Origin: Candidatus Kapaibacterium sp.
Lineage (GTDB): Bacteria; Bacteroidota; Ignavibacteria; Kapaibacteriales; WFXC01
DNA length: 51,155 nucleotides
Assembly (NCBI GenBank): GCA_015490805.1
Contig: WFXC01000027.1
Location: 1-51,155, forward strand
Direction of reading: 5' to 3'
Shown here: positions 37,379-45,773 of the stretch, piece after piece
How the letters are laid out: each line of letters starts with the position of its first letter
Numbering within the stretch: position 1 is the stretch's first letter
Notes under the pieces: generated by a model
Database searches by the model: none
What the model saw: the letters and a program-made list of their open reading frames with translations, nothing else
What the model was told of the DNA's origin: nothing
Translations under genes and position numbers: made by a program

Positions 37379-38761
37379 ATGGCAAAGATGAAGCGGAAAA
37401 CGGTGTATGTATGCCAGAGCTGTGGTGCACACTCCCCCCGATGGGTGGGACGATGTCCCGCCTGCGGTGAGTGGAACAGTATGGTTGAAGAGCAACAATC
37501 AAGTGTTACGAAGAAAACGGAAACTCCAGTGCCCTCGATTATTCCGCTGGATGCAGATGATACCGAGCCACTGGAGCGAATTCTTACGAACATTGGCGAG
37601 TTTGATCGTGTCGTCGGCGGCGGTATCGTCCCCGGCTCCACCATCCTCATTGGTGGTGATCCCGGCATTGGAAAATCCACTCTAATGCTGCAAGTATTGA
37701 GCCAGCTTGAACAATATCAGCCACTCTACGTTACGGGGGAAGAGTCGGTTCAGCAAATACGCGCCCGCGCCGCGCGTCTGGGCATCCTTCACCCCTCAAT
37801 CGGGCTGGTAACCACCACCTCCACTGAAGCAGTGCTGGAATTGCTGGAGCAAAGCAGTACGCGGGTGATGGTCATCGATTCTATCCAAACGATGGCAACC
37901 GCAACCTTAGAGTCAGCACCGGGCAGCATTGCCCAGATTCGGGAATCGGCTGCGCTCCTTACCCGAGCAGCAAAACAGCGCAATGTTGCATTGCTACTGA
38001 TTGGACACATCACCAAAGAAGGTGCATTAGCTGGTCCGAAAGTACTGGAACATATTGTTGATACGGTCTTGCAATTTGAAGGCGAACGCTTCCACACATA
38101 TCGGTTACTCCGTGCACTAAAGAATCGCTATGGTTCCACGAACGAACTGGGTATTTTTGAAATGACGGATCTGGGATTGCGCGAAGTTCCCAATCCTTCC
38201 GAATTCTTTCTCTCCGCGGCAACCCAGGGAGAATCCGGCTCTGTCATCACGATTGCCGTTGAGGGCAGCCGTCCTCTGGCATTGGAAGTGCAAAGTTTGG
38301 TCACACCGTCCAGCTACGCCACGCCGCAGCGCAGCTCTATGGGATTCGACATTCGCCGGCTTCATATGCTGATTGCTGTTCTGGAAAAGCGACTGGGACT
38401 GGCGCTGGGACGTTACGACGTTTTTGTCAACATCGCTGGCGGTATGCGAACTTCTGACCCCGGTGTTGATTTCGCCGTCGCCACGGCTATCATCAGCTCC
38501 CTGCGCGACATTCCCGTTGCGAAAGATCTGGTAGTTTTTGGAGAGATCGGTCTAACCGGTGAAATCCGCCCCGTCCATTTGCTGGAACAACGGGTCAAAG
38601 AAGCAGCCCGGCTGGGAATGAAAACCGTTTATGCACCCCAACTTCCTTCAGCGCCGCAATCTCTCCCGCTCCAGTGGCGTTCTGTGGAACGCCTGGTTCC
38701 TGCCATTGTCCAGATCTTTGGAAAACACCACACTCGCCAGGCGGCAAGCCATTCTTCATAA
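37379..38761 (+). CDS. radA: DNA repair protein RadA (Sms)
   Basis: Branch-migration ATPase of recombination repair. The zinc finger uses C12, C15, C26 and C29 (CQSCGAHSPRWVGRCPACGE region); Walker A GGDPGIGKS is at 92-100; the RadA-specific KNRYGSTNE is at 248-256; the C-terminal Lon-protease-like domain follows from about 280. Length is 460 residues. ATG at 37379 was preferred; ATG at 37388 and GTG at 37361 are possible. It is divergent from the GAF kinase and precedes a tRNA gene by 44 bases. Confidence 0.95.
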   Translation: MAKMKRKTVYVCQSCGAHSPRWVGRCPACGEWNSMVEEQQSSVTKKTETPVPSIIPLDADDTEPLERILTNIGEFDRVVGGGIVPGSTILIGGDPGIGKSTLMLQVLSQLEQYQPLYVTGEESVQQIRARAARLGILHPSIGLVTTTSTEAVLELLEQSSTRVMVIDSIQTMATATLESAPGSIAQIRESAALLTRAAKQRNVALLLIGHITKEGALAGPKVLEHIVDTVLQFEGERFHTYRLLRALKNRYGSTNELGIFEMTDLGLREVPNPSEFFLSAATQGESGSVITIAVEGSRPLALEVQSLVTPSSYATPQRSSMGFDIRRLHMLIAVLEKRLGLALGRYDVFVNIAGGMRTSDPGVDFAVATAIISSLRDIPVAKDLVVFGEIGLTGEIRPVHLLEQRVKEAARLGMKTVYAPQLPSAPQSLPLQWRSVERLVPAIVQIFGKHHTRQAASHSS

Positions 38762-38805
38762 AATCCAGCGACAATCGTCAACACCATCCGAAAAAGGCAG
38801 GATGC

Positions 38806-38897
38806 GGAAAGGTGCCGGAGCGGTCGAACGGGCTCGCCTGGAGAGCGAGTGTGCCCTTAGCGGGGCACCGTGGGTTCGAATCCCACCCTTTCCGCCA
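38806..38897 (+). tRNA. tRNA-Ser (anticodon GGA)
   Basis: Acceptor stem GGAAAGG (38806-38812) pairs with CCTTTCC (38887-38893), with discriminator G and an encoded CCA. The anticodon stem CTCGC/GCGAG encloses the loop CTGGAGA, so the anticodon is GGA (reads UCC/UCU). A long variable arm (TGTGCCC...GGGGCACC) and the T arm GTGGGTTCGAATCCCAC confirm a class II serine tRNA. The array of 98-bp repeats begins about 100 bases downstream. Confidence 0.97.
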
Positions 38898-38993
38898 ATC
38901 GGAGAACGCGGTCGCTGCGGATTCAATAGTGCCTGAACTCCCCCTTTACCTCCTGTCTAATCTTCCGGGAGAAAAACAATTTCGCAGGCTACC

Positions 38994-40312
38994 GCAAAAA
39001 ATTGTCCGCTTAGGTGTATATAAGAGTAGAAAGCCCGTGACTCTTTCCGCCCCCCAACTCTGCAAATGTACCTCCAATTTGTTCCGCCAGCGCAAAAAAT
39101 TGCTCGCTTATGTGTATATAAAAGTAAGGAGCCGATCGCTGTTTCCCATTGCTCTCCTTTGAATTCGGAATCGCAGCAGCCAATTTCCCTTACCAATGCA
39201 AAAAATTGCCTGCTTGCGGATAATAAACAGTGAGAAGCTCTTTGGAGGGCTTCCCCTCCTCCAGCCTCCCGGTATCTTCTTTCCTTGCCGCGCAAAAATT
39301 TGCCCGCTTAGGTGTATATAAAAGTAGAAAGCCACAGGTTATTTCTGCCGCCGAATTCACAAATGCACCTCCGACCTGTTCCGTCAGCGCAAAAAATCGT
39401 CCGCTTATGTGTATAAGAGTAGAAACCCAGTGGTGTTATCTGCTCCTCAGGCTTCCACAAAATCCCTATTTTTTCCATTGGCGACGCAAAAATTTGCCCA
39501 CTTGCGGATAATAAATAGTGAGAAGCCCTTTTGGAGGTTTCCCTCTCCGGTCCTTCCGGCGTCTTTCTTTCACCGCCAGCGCAAAAAATTGCCTGCTTAC
39601 GTGTATATAAGAGTAGAAAGCCGGTGGCTCTTTTCGCCCCCAAATTCGCAAATGTACCTCCAATTTGTTCCACCAGCGCAAAAAATTGTCCGCTTGCGTG
39701 TATATAAGAGTAGAAAGCCAGTGGCTCTTTCCGCCACCGAATTCATAAATGCACCTCCGATCTGTTCCACCAGCGCAAAAAATTGCCCGCTTCTGTGTAT
39801 ATAAGGGTAGAAAGCCGGAGCTTCATTCCCGCCACCGAATCCACCAGAACAGTTTTAATCCTTTCCACCAGCGCAAAAAATTGCCTGCTTATGTGTATAT
39901 AAGGGTAGAAAGCCAATTCCTGTTCTCCCTTGCCCCTGAAGCTTCAGGATACAGCCGCCATTTCTCTGGCTAATGCACAAATTTGTCCGCTCGCGGATAA
40001 TAAATAGTAAGCAGCCCTTTGGAGGTTTCCCTCTCCGGTCCTTCCGGCGTCTTTCTTTCACCGCCAGCGCAAAAAATCGCCTGCTTACGTGTATATAAGA
40101 GTAGAAGCCGGTGGTGTTATCTGCTCTCCCCGCAGGTGCCCGCCAAAATTCCTATCCTGCCGCGAGCAACGCAAAAAATCGCCCGCTTAGGTGTATATAA
40201 AAGTAGAAAGCCAGTAGCATTTCCGCCGCTGAATTCGCAAGTGCACCTTTCTGATCCGCTCCGCCAGCGCAAAAAATTGCCTGCTTGCGTGTATATAAGA
40301 GTAGAAAGCTGA
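38994..40312. repeat. Array of at least 14 diverged ~98-bp tandem units
   Basis: Cores start at 38994, 39092, 39198, 39292, 39389, 39486, 39581, 39678, 39775, 39873, 39975, 40069, 40171 and 40269, with periods of 94-106 bases. Most cores read close to GCAAAAAATTGCCTGCTTA followed by a TATATA box and AGAGTAGAAAGCC. Three (39198, 39486, 39975) replace the box with GGATAATAAATAGTGAGAAG. The inter-core segments fall into a few homologous classes rather than being unique. No gene of convincing length is present on either strand: the period is mostly not a multiple of three, and short open frames here are translations of the repeat. No cas gene or transposase was found nearby. Function unknown. Confidence 0.93.
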
Positions 40313-40711
40313 TTGGGGTTCAGCGGTTCCCGGCAAAATCAAATTTTTATCTACCATTTTTAAGCATAGCCAGGTCACTGGTTATGCTCACCAATTATGG
40401 AAAAGCCGGGCACATTGTTCTCGCAACGTTCTCTATGTGACTGAGACCGTCAAAAAAAGCAAACAATCCCAAAGCAGTGAACTGGACACCTCACCGAGAA
40501 CACCACTTTAGCCGATAGAAATTTCCCCTCCCTTTGAGATAAGGTCAGGATGAGGAACAATGCACGCTGAAGCGTGCGCTCCCAGCGAACCGGGAGCGCC
40601 GGCTTTAGCCGGCAAAAGAAAAAAGAATGCTCGTTGCAGCAGGCGTTTTCAGACAATCCACACCACCGTGTGCGCTCCCAACAGAGCACAAGGTGCCAGC
40701 AAGGTGCAGCG
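40313..40711. other. Gene-free stretch with dispersed palindromes
   Basis: No gene seen. It holds the palindromes GCACGCTGAAGCGTGC (40562-40577) and GCCGGCTTTAGCCGGC (40598-40613), bracketing GCTCCC and GGGAGC boxes in opposite orientation, and a partial copy near 40657-40680 (CACACCACCGTGTG then CGCTCCC). These belong to the same family as the hairpins at 11692-11877. Confidence 0.75.
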
Positions 40712-41593
40712 TCATTTGTCGTTTAAGAAAATAGGTGGAACGGTCTGCCCACCACCGAGAATGAGGATTTTCGTATTCGGTGATTTTGCCAGTTCCTTCT
40801 GCACTTTGAGCATTTCATACTGCAACACTTCCGGTGTAAGCGCTTTGGCAAGAATGCGTTGTGCATCAGCGATGCCCTGTGCTTCTATGCGCTTCAGCTC
40901 TGCTTCCTTGCGACCCTTTTGCAGCACAAATTCCATTCGCTGCGCTTCTTGAATCGCCGCAATTTTCCGTTCGATGGTTTCTTTGATCGACGGTGGCAAC
41001 GCAATGTTGCGAATCAGCACTGATTCCAGCTCAATGCCACGGCGGCGGTAGTCATCAGCGATCACCTGAGTAATCCGCTGTTGAAATTCATCCCGTTTCT
41101 CCGAATACAGATCCACCGCATCGTACTCCACTGCTAACTCTCGAATTCGAGAGCGAGCAATGGGTCGTACGATCTTATCCTCGAAATCAAAACCAATAGT
41201 TCGATAAATCTCCGGCGCTTTTTCTGGAATAACCCGGTACAGAATAGTCACATCCAGCGCAACTTCCAGCCCGTCTTTACTCAGTACCCGGATCGCATCG
41301 GTTTCTCCCGCCATTGTGTAATTGCGCGTTTTGATCGAAATGGTTCGGATTTCTGCCAGTGGATTGACCACATTCAGTCCCTCGTGCAACACTTCATCCC
41401 GCACTTTACCAAACAGAATTTGGATGCCCACTTCGCCGGGCTCGATCTGCTCGATCGATGCCATTGCGAACCCCACCAATGCTAAGATCACGCCTGCGGA
41501 TAGCAAGGGCGTCCGAAAGCGGCGCAGCTCACTGGATTTTGCCATAAATAAAGCGGCAACGATGAACAAGATCCCAAAAATAACCAGTCCCAT
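40712..41593 (-). CDS. Prohibitin-like SPFH-domain membrane protein
   Basis: Inner-membrane SPFH (stomatin/prohibitin/flotillin/HflK-C) protein of 293 residues that would form ring scaffolds and often controls proteases such as FtsH. Hydrophobic segments are at 1-18 and 28-46, then the SPFH domain (VGIQILFGKVRDEVLHEGLNVVNPLAEI region to about 215) and a charged helical tail rich in Ala, Glu and Lys (IERKIAAIQEAQRMEF). The end ILILGGGQTVPPIFL is typical of the prohibitin group. It stands alone between the repeat region and pta. Confidence 0.92.
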   Translation of the reverse strand: MGLVIFGILFIVAALFMAKSSELRRFRTPLLSAGVILALVGFAMASIEQIEPGEVGIQILFGKVRDEVLHEGLNVVNPLAEIRTISIKTRNYTMAGETDAIRVLSKDGLEVALDVTILYRVIPEKAPEIYRTIGFDFEDKIVRPIARSRIRELAVEYDAVDLYSEKRDEFQQRITQVIADDYRRRGIELESVLIRNIALPPSIKETIERKIAAIQEAQRMEFVLQKGRKEAELKRIEAQGIADAQRILAKALTPEVLQYEMLKVQKELAKSPNTKILILGGGQTVPPIFLNDK

Positions 41594-41725
41594 CGTTTGA
41601 ATTCTTCATTGTTCAACAAACCCTTCGCTCCTCATCGTTTTGATGACAACGAAGGTCTTAGCAGTGTGTTGCGTCTTTTTCCCTTAATTCCGGAATGGAA
41701 TCAGTTGCACAAAAGTCTCCCTTCA

Positions 41726-42739
41726 TCACTCCTTCTGCGCCATCAGGGCGGCGATATGAGCACTGAGGACAATATCCGCAGGACGACAACCGCGAGAAAG
41801 ATCCAGGTAGGGCTGTGCCAATCCCTGCAAATTGGGACCGATTGCCTGCGCTCCTCCCACTCGCTCCGTAATCTTGTAGCTGATATTGCCCGCATCCAGA
41901 TTGGGAAAAATGAAGACGTTCGCTTTTCCTGCCACTGGCGAATCTGGCGCTTTGCGCTGCGCAACCTCCGGAACCACTGCGGCATCAAACTGCAACTCTC
42001 CATCGCACTGGAGCACAGGATCCCGCTGCTGGGTGAGCTGCACAGCACGCCGGACTTTATCCACCATTGGGTGCTCTGCACTCCCTTTGGTTGAAAAGCT
42101 GAGGAAAGCAACCCGGGGCTCGTTCCCTGTAATTTTCTGGTAATTCTGTGCTGTTTGAATGGCAATAGTCGCCAGCTCCTCACTGGAAGGATCCGGAACC
42201 ACGCCACAGTCTGCATACGCCCACACAACACGGTTTTGCGGAAAGAGCATCAAAAAAAAGCTACTCACTGTTTCTACGCCTTCCGCCAATCCCACTGTTT
42301 GCACCGCCGCACGAATCACATCCGCCGTCGTAGAAAGCGATCCAGCAACAACGCCATCCACAAATCGATTCACCAGTAAAGCACCGGCAAAATGGAGCGG
42401 CGACTGGCGAAGTATTGCCGCTGCCTCTTCCTTTGTAATTCCTTTGTGGCGCCGGCGCTGGTAAAACCAGTCAACGAGCTGAGACAACGCCGGGAATGTC
42501 TCCACATCAAAAATGGTTAATCGATCCAGCAACTGGCGATTCCCCGATTGTTCTGCAAAAGCACGTAACTGCTGAGCATCGCCTATTAGCGCTGGTGCAA
42601 TTTGCGGCACGCGAGCAAGGAGAAAAGCAATTGCGTCCCACGTCCGTTCATCGTATACATCCGGGAAAGCAATGGTATACTGTCTGGAAAGCCGCTGCTG
42701 TAGTTGCTCCAGAAACCACGTACTTGGAATCTCCAGCAT
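41726..42739 (-). CDS. pta: Phosphate acetyltransferase (phosphotransacetylase)
   Basis: Interconverts acetyl-CoA and acetyl phosphate. It is the catalytic PTA_PTB domain only (337 residues, no N-terminal DRTGG part). Hallmarks are NRFVDGVVAGSLSTTADVIRA-type (residues about 122-142), VVWAYADCGVVPDPSSEELA, VAFLSFSTKGSAEHPMV, DGELQFDAAVVPE and NVFIFPNLDAGNISYKI. No acetate kinase gene is adjacent. It is the last gene of a run PNP-lipoprotein-cheV-pta, 21 bases after cheV. Confidence 0.94.
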   Translation of the reverse strand: MLEIPSTWFLEQLQQRLSRQYTIAFPDVYDERTWDAIAFLLARVPQIAPALIGDAQQLRAFAEQSGNRQLLDRLTIFDVETFPALSQLVDWFYQRRRHKGITKEEAAAILRQSPLHFAGALLVNRFVDGVVAGSLSTTADVIRAAVQTVGLAEGVETVSSFFLMLFPQNRVVWAYADCGVVPDPSSEELATIAIQTAQNYQKITGNEPRVAFLSFSTKGSAEHPMVDKVRRAVQLTQQRDPVLQCDGELQFDAAVVPEVAQRKAPDSPVAGKANVFIFPNLDAGNISYKITERVGGAQAIGPNLQGLAQPYLDLSRGCRPADIVLSAHIAALMAQKE

Positions 42740-42760
42740 CTGCGCTATTTCAACACGCCG

Positions 42761-43741
42761 CTATGCCGTCTGAGCTTCTTCCAGATGTTCCGCCTGGAAT
42801 TTCAGCAATTCCTGGATGGTGTCCAGCAAAATGGAAACCTGCGGCTTCGTTAATTGCGCATCTGCACCTGCAGATTTGCCTTTGTGCAGGACATCATCGG
42901 TGACCATCGACGAGAAAATGATCACTGGCAGATTTTGCAGCAATGGATGTTGCTTGATCTTCTTCGTCAGCGTATAACCATCCATCTGTGGCATTTCAAT
43001 ATCGGTCACCACAAGGTTCACTTTTTTGTACAACTCTGGAAGAGATGAAACGCTATTGGCAATTTCCTCCAGCGCTTTCCACGCATCCTCGCCATTGTGG
43101 AAGGAGCGAACTTCATAGCCTGCCAATTCCAGGCGCGACATCAACAGCTTGCGAATCGTTGGGGAATCCTCGGCAGTGAAAATTGTTTTCCCCTTACCAG
43201 GCAACTCTTCTGTAATATCTGCCTGCACCTCTGCAACTGCCAAAGTAGGATTAAGGTCGGCGATGATCTTTTCAACATCCAGCATCAAAATGTTGCGATC
43301 CTCTGTTTTAACAATGCCGATGATGTAGTTATTTTCCCGCGCAAACTCCGAAACAATATCCGGCGGTTCCACCTGCTTCCACGAAAACCGATGGATACGA
43401 TACACCTGGTTGACGATGAATCCATACTGCGAACCACTAAACTCGGCAATGATCATTTTCCGATCCTCACCCGTATTGGGATATTGCCACAACAGATAAG
43501 CTAAATCCAGTGCGGGGATGATCCGAGACCGCAGATTAAATATCCCCACAATGCCCGATGGTAAGCCCGGTACAGGGGTGATCTGCGGCATTCTCATAAT
43601 CTCTCGAACTTTCGTCACGTTGATCCCAAAGGATTGGGTTACCATTTCACCTGTGTTCGGATCTGGATGCTGAAGCGAAAATTCGATGACTTCCAACTCA
43701 TTGGTCCCGACCGTCAGAAGGATGTTTGTCATCTTCCCCAT
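42761..43741 (-). CDS. cheV: Chemotaxis coupling protein CheV (CheW-receiver fusion)
   Basis: Adapter that links receptor arrays to CheA and adds a phosphorylatable receiver. The CheW domain occupies about 12-165 (GINVTKVREIMR, GIFNLRSRIIPALDL); the receiver has acidic E191-D192, phosphoacceptor D247 (VVTDIEMPQMDG) and K299. AGGAG lies 7 bases before the ATG at 43741, fixing the start over a TTG at 43747 and an ATG at 43732. Length is 326 residues. It lies 12 bases after a lipoprotein gene and upstream of pta; an MCP is in the same window, 4.4 kb away. Confidence 0.95.
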   Translation of the reverse strand: MGKMTNILLTVGTNELEVIEFSLQHPDPNTGEMVTQSFGINVTKVREIMRMPQITPVPGLPSGIVGIFNLRSRIIPALDLAYLLWQYPNTGEDRKMIIAEFSGSQYGFIVNQVYRIHRFSWKQVEPPDIVSEFARENNYIIGIVKTEDRNILMLDVEKIIADLNPTLAVAEVQADITEELPGKGKTIFTAEDSPTIRKLLMSRLELAGYEVRSFHNGEDAWKALEEIANSVSSLPELYKKVNLVVTDIEMPQMDGYTLTKKIKQHPLLQNLPVIIFSSMVTDDVLHKGKSAGADAQLTKPQVSILLDTIQELLKFQAEHLEEAQTA

Positions 43742-43753
43742 AGGCAACTCCTT

Positions 43754-44740
43754 TTATTTTTCAACGAAAAACTGCGTTTCGAACGGCAGGGTAATAGAAG
43801 TAACAAGCTGTCCTCGATTGTCAAACTTTCGATACTCTGTTCCCCGTACGATCACGCTAAAACTCCCATTCGGAAACAAAACAAAATCACTCAGAGGTCC
43901 CTGCTGAACTGGTACCATTCGCTGCGGCGCAAGCAGATCAATCCGGTAGATCCCAGCAGAAGTGAAGAGATACAAAAAATCAACGACATTCAATTGTGCC
44001 CCCAGCACTGGTTTCTCCGAAGGTAAAGAAAGAGAAAACTGCCATCGTACATCGCCTGCTTCTTCATCGACCCATCCAAATCGAGCACTTTTTCCTTCTA
44101 CTTCCGGAACGGCAAGCCATATTCGCCCCTGCAGCGGTTGGGATTGGAGAAAGATTGGATGAGTAGCAAAAGTATCTACTGCCAGTAACTGGAATGGTGG
44201 AAAATATCCCCGATAGAGCACTCGATCTGCAACAATCCACATCGTTCCCTGCTGTACTGCCCACTGATCTGGTGGCGCAGGAAATCGAATGGTATCCGTG
44301 ACGATTGGCGAAGCATAAACTACACCGGAGTAATCAACAACAAATGCGGTCGCACTCTCCGGAGATAGCATCAATGCCGTTGCACCATCCAGAGCAACCG
44401 GGGAATATGCCGCTGCCGGCAATGCAACCCTTGCTCCTATGCTCAAAGGCTGAAGCTGCAGAAAATACCCGGTTCGATCAGCGCATTCCAGCCAGAGCCA
44501 GGGGCCCAGACGGCTCAATCCCTGAACATCACAGGATAGTCCCAGAGAATCCAGCAAAAAATCTCTGACGACCTGCTTGGTCGCTCCATCGAATTGGTAG
44601 AGATTGGTATCGGGGATGATCCGAACGCCATAAAGCTGCGAAGACAAAATCGCTGGTGCATTCCGCAGTGGAGCATCAACGGTACAGCCGCCCGCAATCA
44701 GCATTCCCAAAACAACCACCGTATACCATCTCGCTTTCAT
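43754..44740 (-). CDS. Putative lipoprotein, beta-propeller-like
   Basis: Lipoprotein signal peptide with a lipobox-like IAGGC (Cys at residue 19), so it is probably anchored to a membrane. The mature 310 residues are beta-rich with repeated hydrophobic pairs and DG/GxY turns (ALMLSPESATAFVVDYSGVVYAS, LFTSAGIYRIDLL, FVLFPNGSFSVIVRG), resembling a propeller. No named family was recognised. It overlaps the phosphorylase gene by 4 bases (ATGA) and lies 12 bases before cheV. Confidence 0.78.
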   Translation of the reverse strand: MKARWYTVVVLGMLIAGGCTVDAPLRNAPAILSSQLYGVRIIPDTNLYQFDGATKQVVRDFLLDSLGLSCDVQGLSRLGPWLWLECADRTGYFLQLQPLSIGARVALPAAAYSPVALDGATALMLSPESATAFVVDYSGVVYASPIVTDTIRFPAPPDQWAVQQGTMWIVADRVLYRGYFPPFQLLAVDTFATHPIFLQSQPLQGRIWLAVPEVEGKSARFGWVDEEAGDVRWQFSLSLPSEKPVLGAQLNVVDFLYLFTSAGIYRIDLLAPQRMVPVQQGPLSDFVLFPNGSFSVIVRGTEYRKFDNRGQLVTSITLPFETQFFVEK

Positions 44741-45582
44741 AACGCAGCGACCACTCCCGCAATAATGGCTGCCATCTTCGGTTCTGTCTCGCCTGCAACC
44801 TTAATAACTTCTTCCAGCGATAGCGGTTGCAGCGCTTCTGGATAGCACTCATCGGTCACAATGCCGAAGCCCAGCACCTCCATATTCATATGCCGGGCAA
44901 CTAAAACTTCCGGGACCATACTCATTCCAACCGCATCCGCCCCGATGATCCGGAGGAAACGGTATTCCGCCGGGGTCTCCAGATTCGGACCGGATAGTGC
45001 GACGTACACGCCCTTTTCAACGCGAACCTTTTTCTCTAGTGCCACCTGCTCCGCCAACTGCAAAAGTCGACGGGAGTACGGCTCGCTCATATCTGGAAAC
45101 CGAGGTCCCAGCTCGTCATCATTGGGACCGATCAGCGGATTATCTCCCATTAGGTTGATGTGATCCGTCACCAGCATCACCGATCCTTTACGAATGAGGG
45201 GATTCATCGATCCACAGGCACTGGCAATGATCAGTGTTGCGATCCCCAGTTCTCGCATCACCCGAACGGGGAAGGTGATTTCCTTCATCGAATACCCTTC
45301 GTAATAGTGCATTCGCCCCTGCATTGCCAGCACGGGTTTGCCTTCCAGGATACCAGCAACCAGTTGCCCGGAATGTGACTGCACGGTTGAGGCAGGGAAA
45401 TATGGAACTGCTTCGTACGGTACTCGCTCCTGCTGTTCCAAACGCTCAACAACACTTCCCAATCCCGTTCCCAGAATCAGTCCTATGGTGGGCTGGATCG
45501 AAAATTGGGAACGAAGAAATTCTGCTGCTGCCTGTCGCTTCTGCCGCCACGTCTCGATTTCTTCTGCAAAACGTTTGAGCAT
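44737..45582 (-). CDS. Purine nucleoside phosphorylase (trimeric NP-I type)
   Basis: Cleaves purine nucleosides with phosphate to the base and ribose 1-phosphate. Phosphate-binding GTGLG (38-42), H70, R90 and H92, S221 and the base-binding E202 (GPNLETPAEYR) match the trimeric PNP/MTA-phosphorylase family. Two sites differ from the common PNP pattern: SACGSMNP replaces TNAAGGxNP, and D244 (IVTDECYP) stands where many 6-oxopurine enzymes have Asn. Length is 281 residues. It heads a run of four minus-strand genes. The specificity (inosine/guanosine or adenosine/methylthioadenosine) cannot be fixed from the sequence. Confidence 0.93.
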   Translation of the reverse strand: MLKRFAEEIETWRQKRQAAAEFLRSQFSIQPTIGLILGTGLGSVVERLEQQERVPYEAVPYFPASTVQSHSGQLVAGILEGKPVLAMQGRMHYYEGYSMKEITFPVRVMRELGIATLIIASACGSMNPLIRKGSVMLVTDHINLMGDNPLIGPNDDELGPRFPDMSEPYSRRLLQLAEQVALEKKVRVEKGVYVALSGPNLETPAEYRFLRIIGADAVGMSMVPEVLVARHMNMEVLGFGIVTDECYPEALQPLSLEEVIKVAGETEPKMAAIIAGVVAAL

Positions 45583-45773
45583 ACGATCCTCCGCTTTCGT
45601 TACACCCGCCGTTCCACTTTCTCTCCACGAATCGGAAATTTACAAAATTTCCTGCAGATGATTACCGGCTCTTATACCACGTCCTGCACGAATGATGGAA
45701 AGCCGGAACTATCGCAGTCACATTAATCAGGATTGCTGCACTTCACCCGCATCCAGTCTCCCCTATACAGGGG

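Noticed and set aside
38994-40312. CRISPR array
   Set aside because: The units repeat about every 98 bases with a core near 44 bases, but the parts between cores are homologous to each other and fall in classes, the cores are diverged, and no cas gene is present in the window.
38957-40378. Small coding genes on the minus strand in the repeat array (translations containing FYSYIH and QFFA)
   Set aside because: They are translations of the same DNA repeat in changing frames; periods of 94-106 bases break the frame and no start site or family was found.
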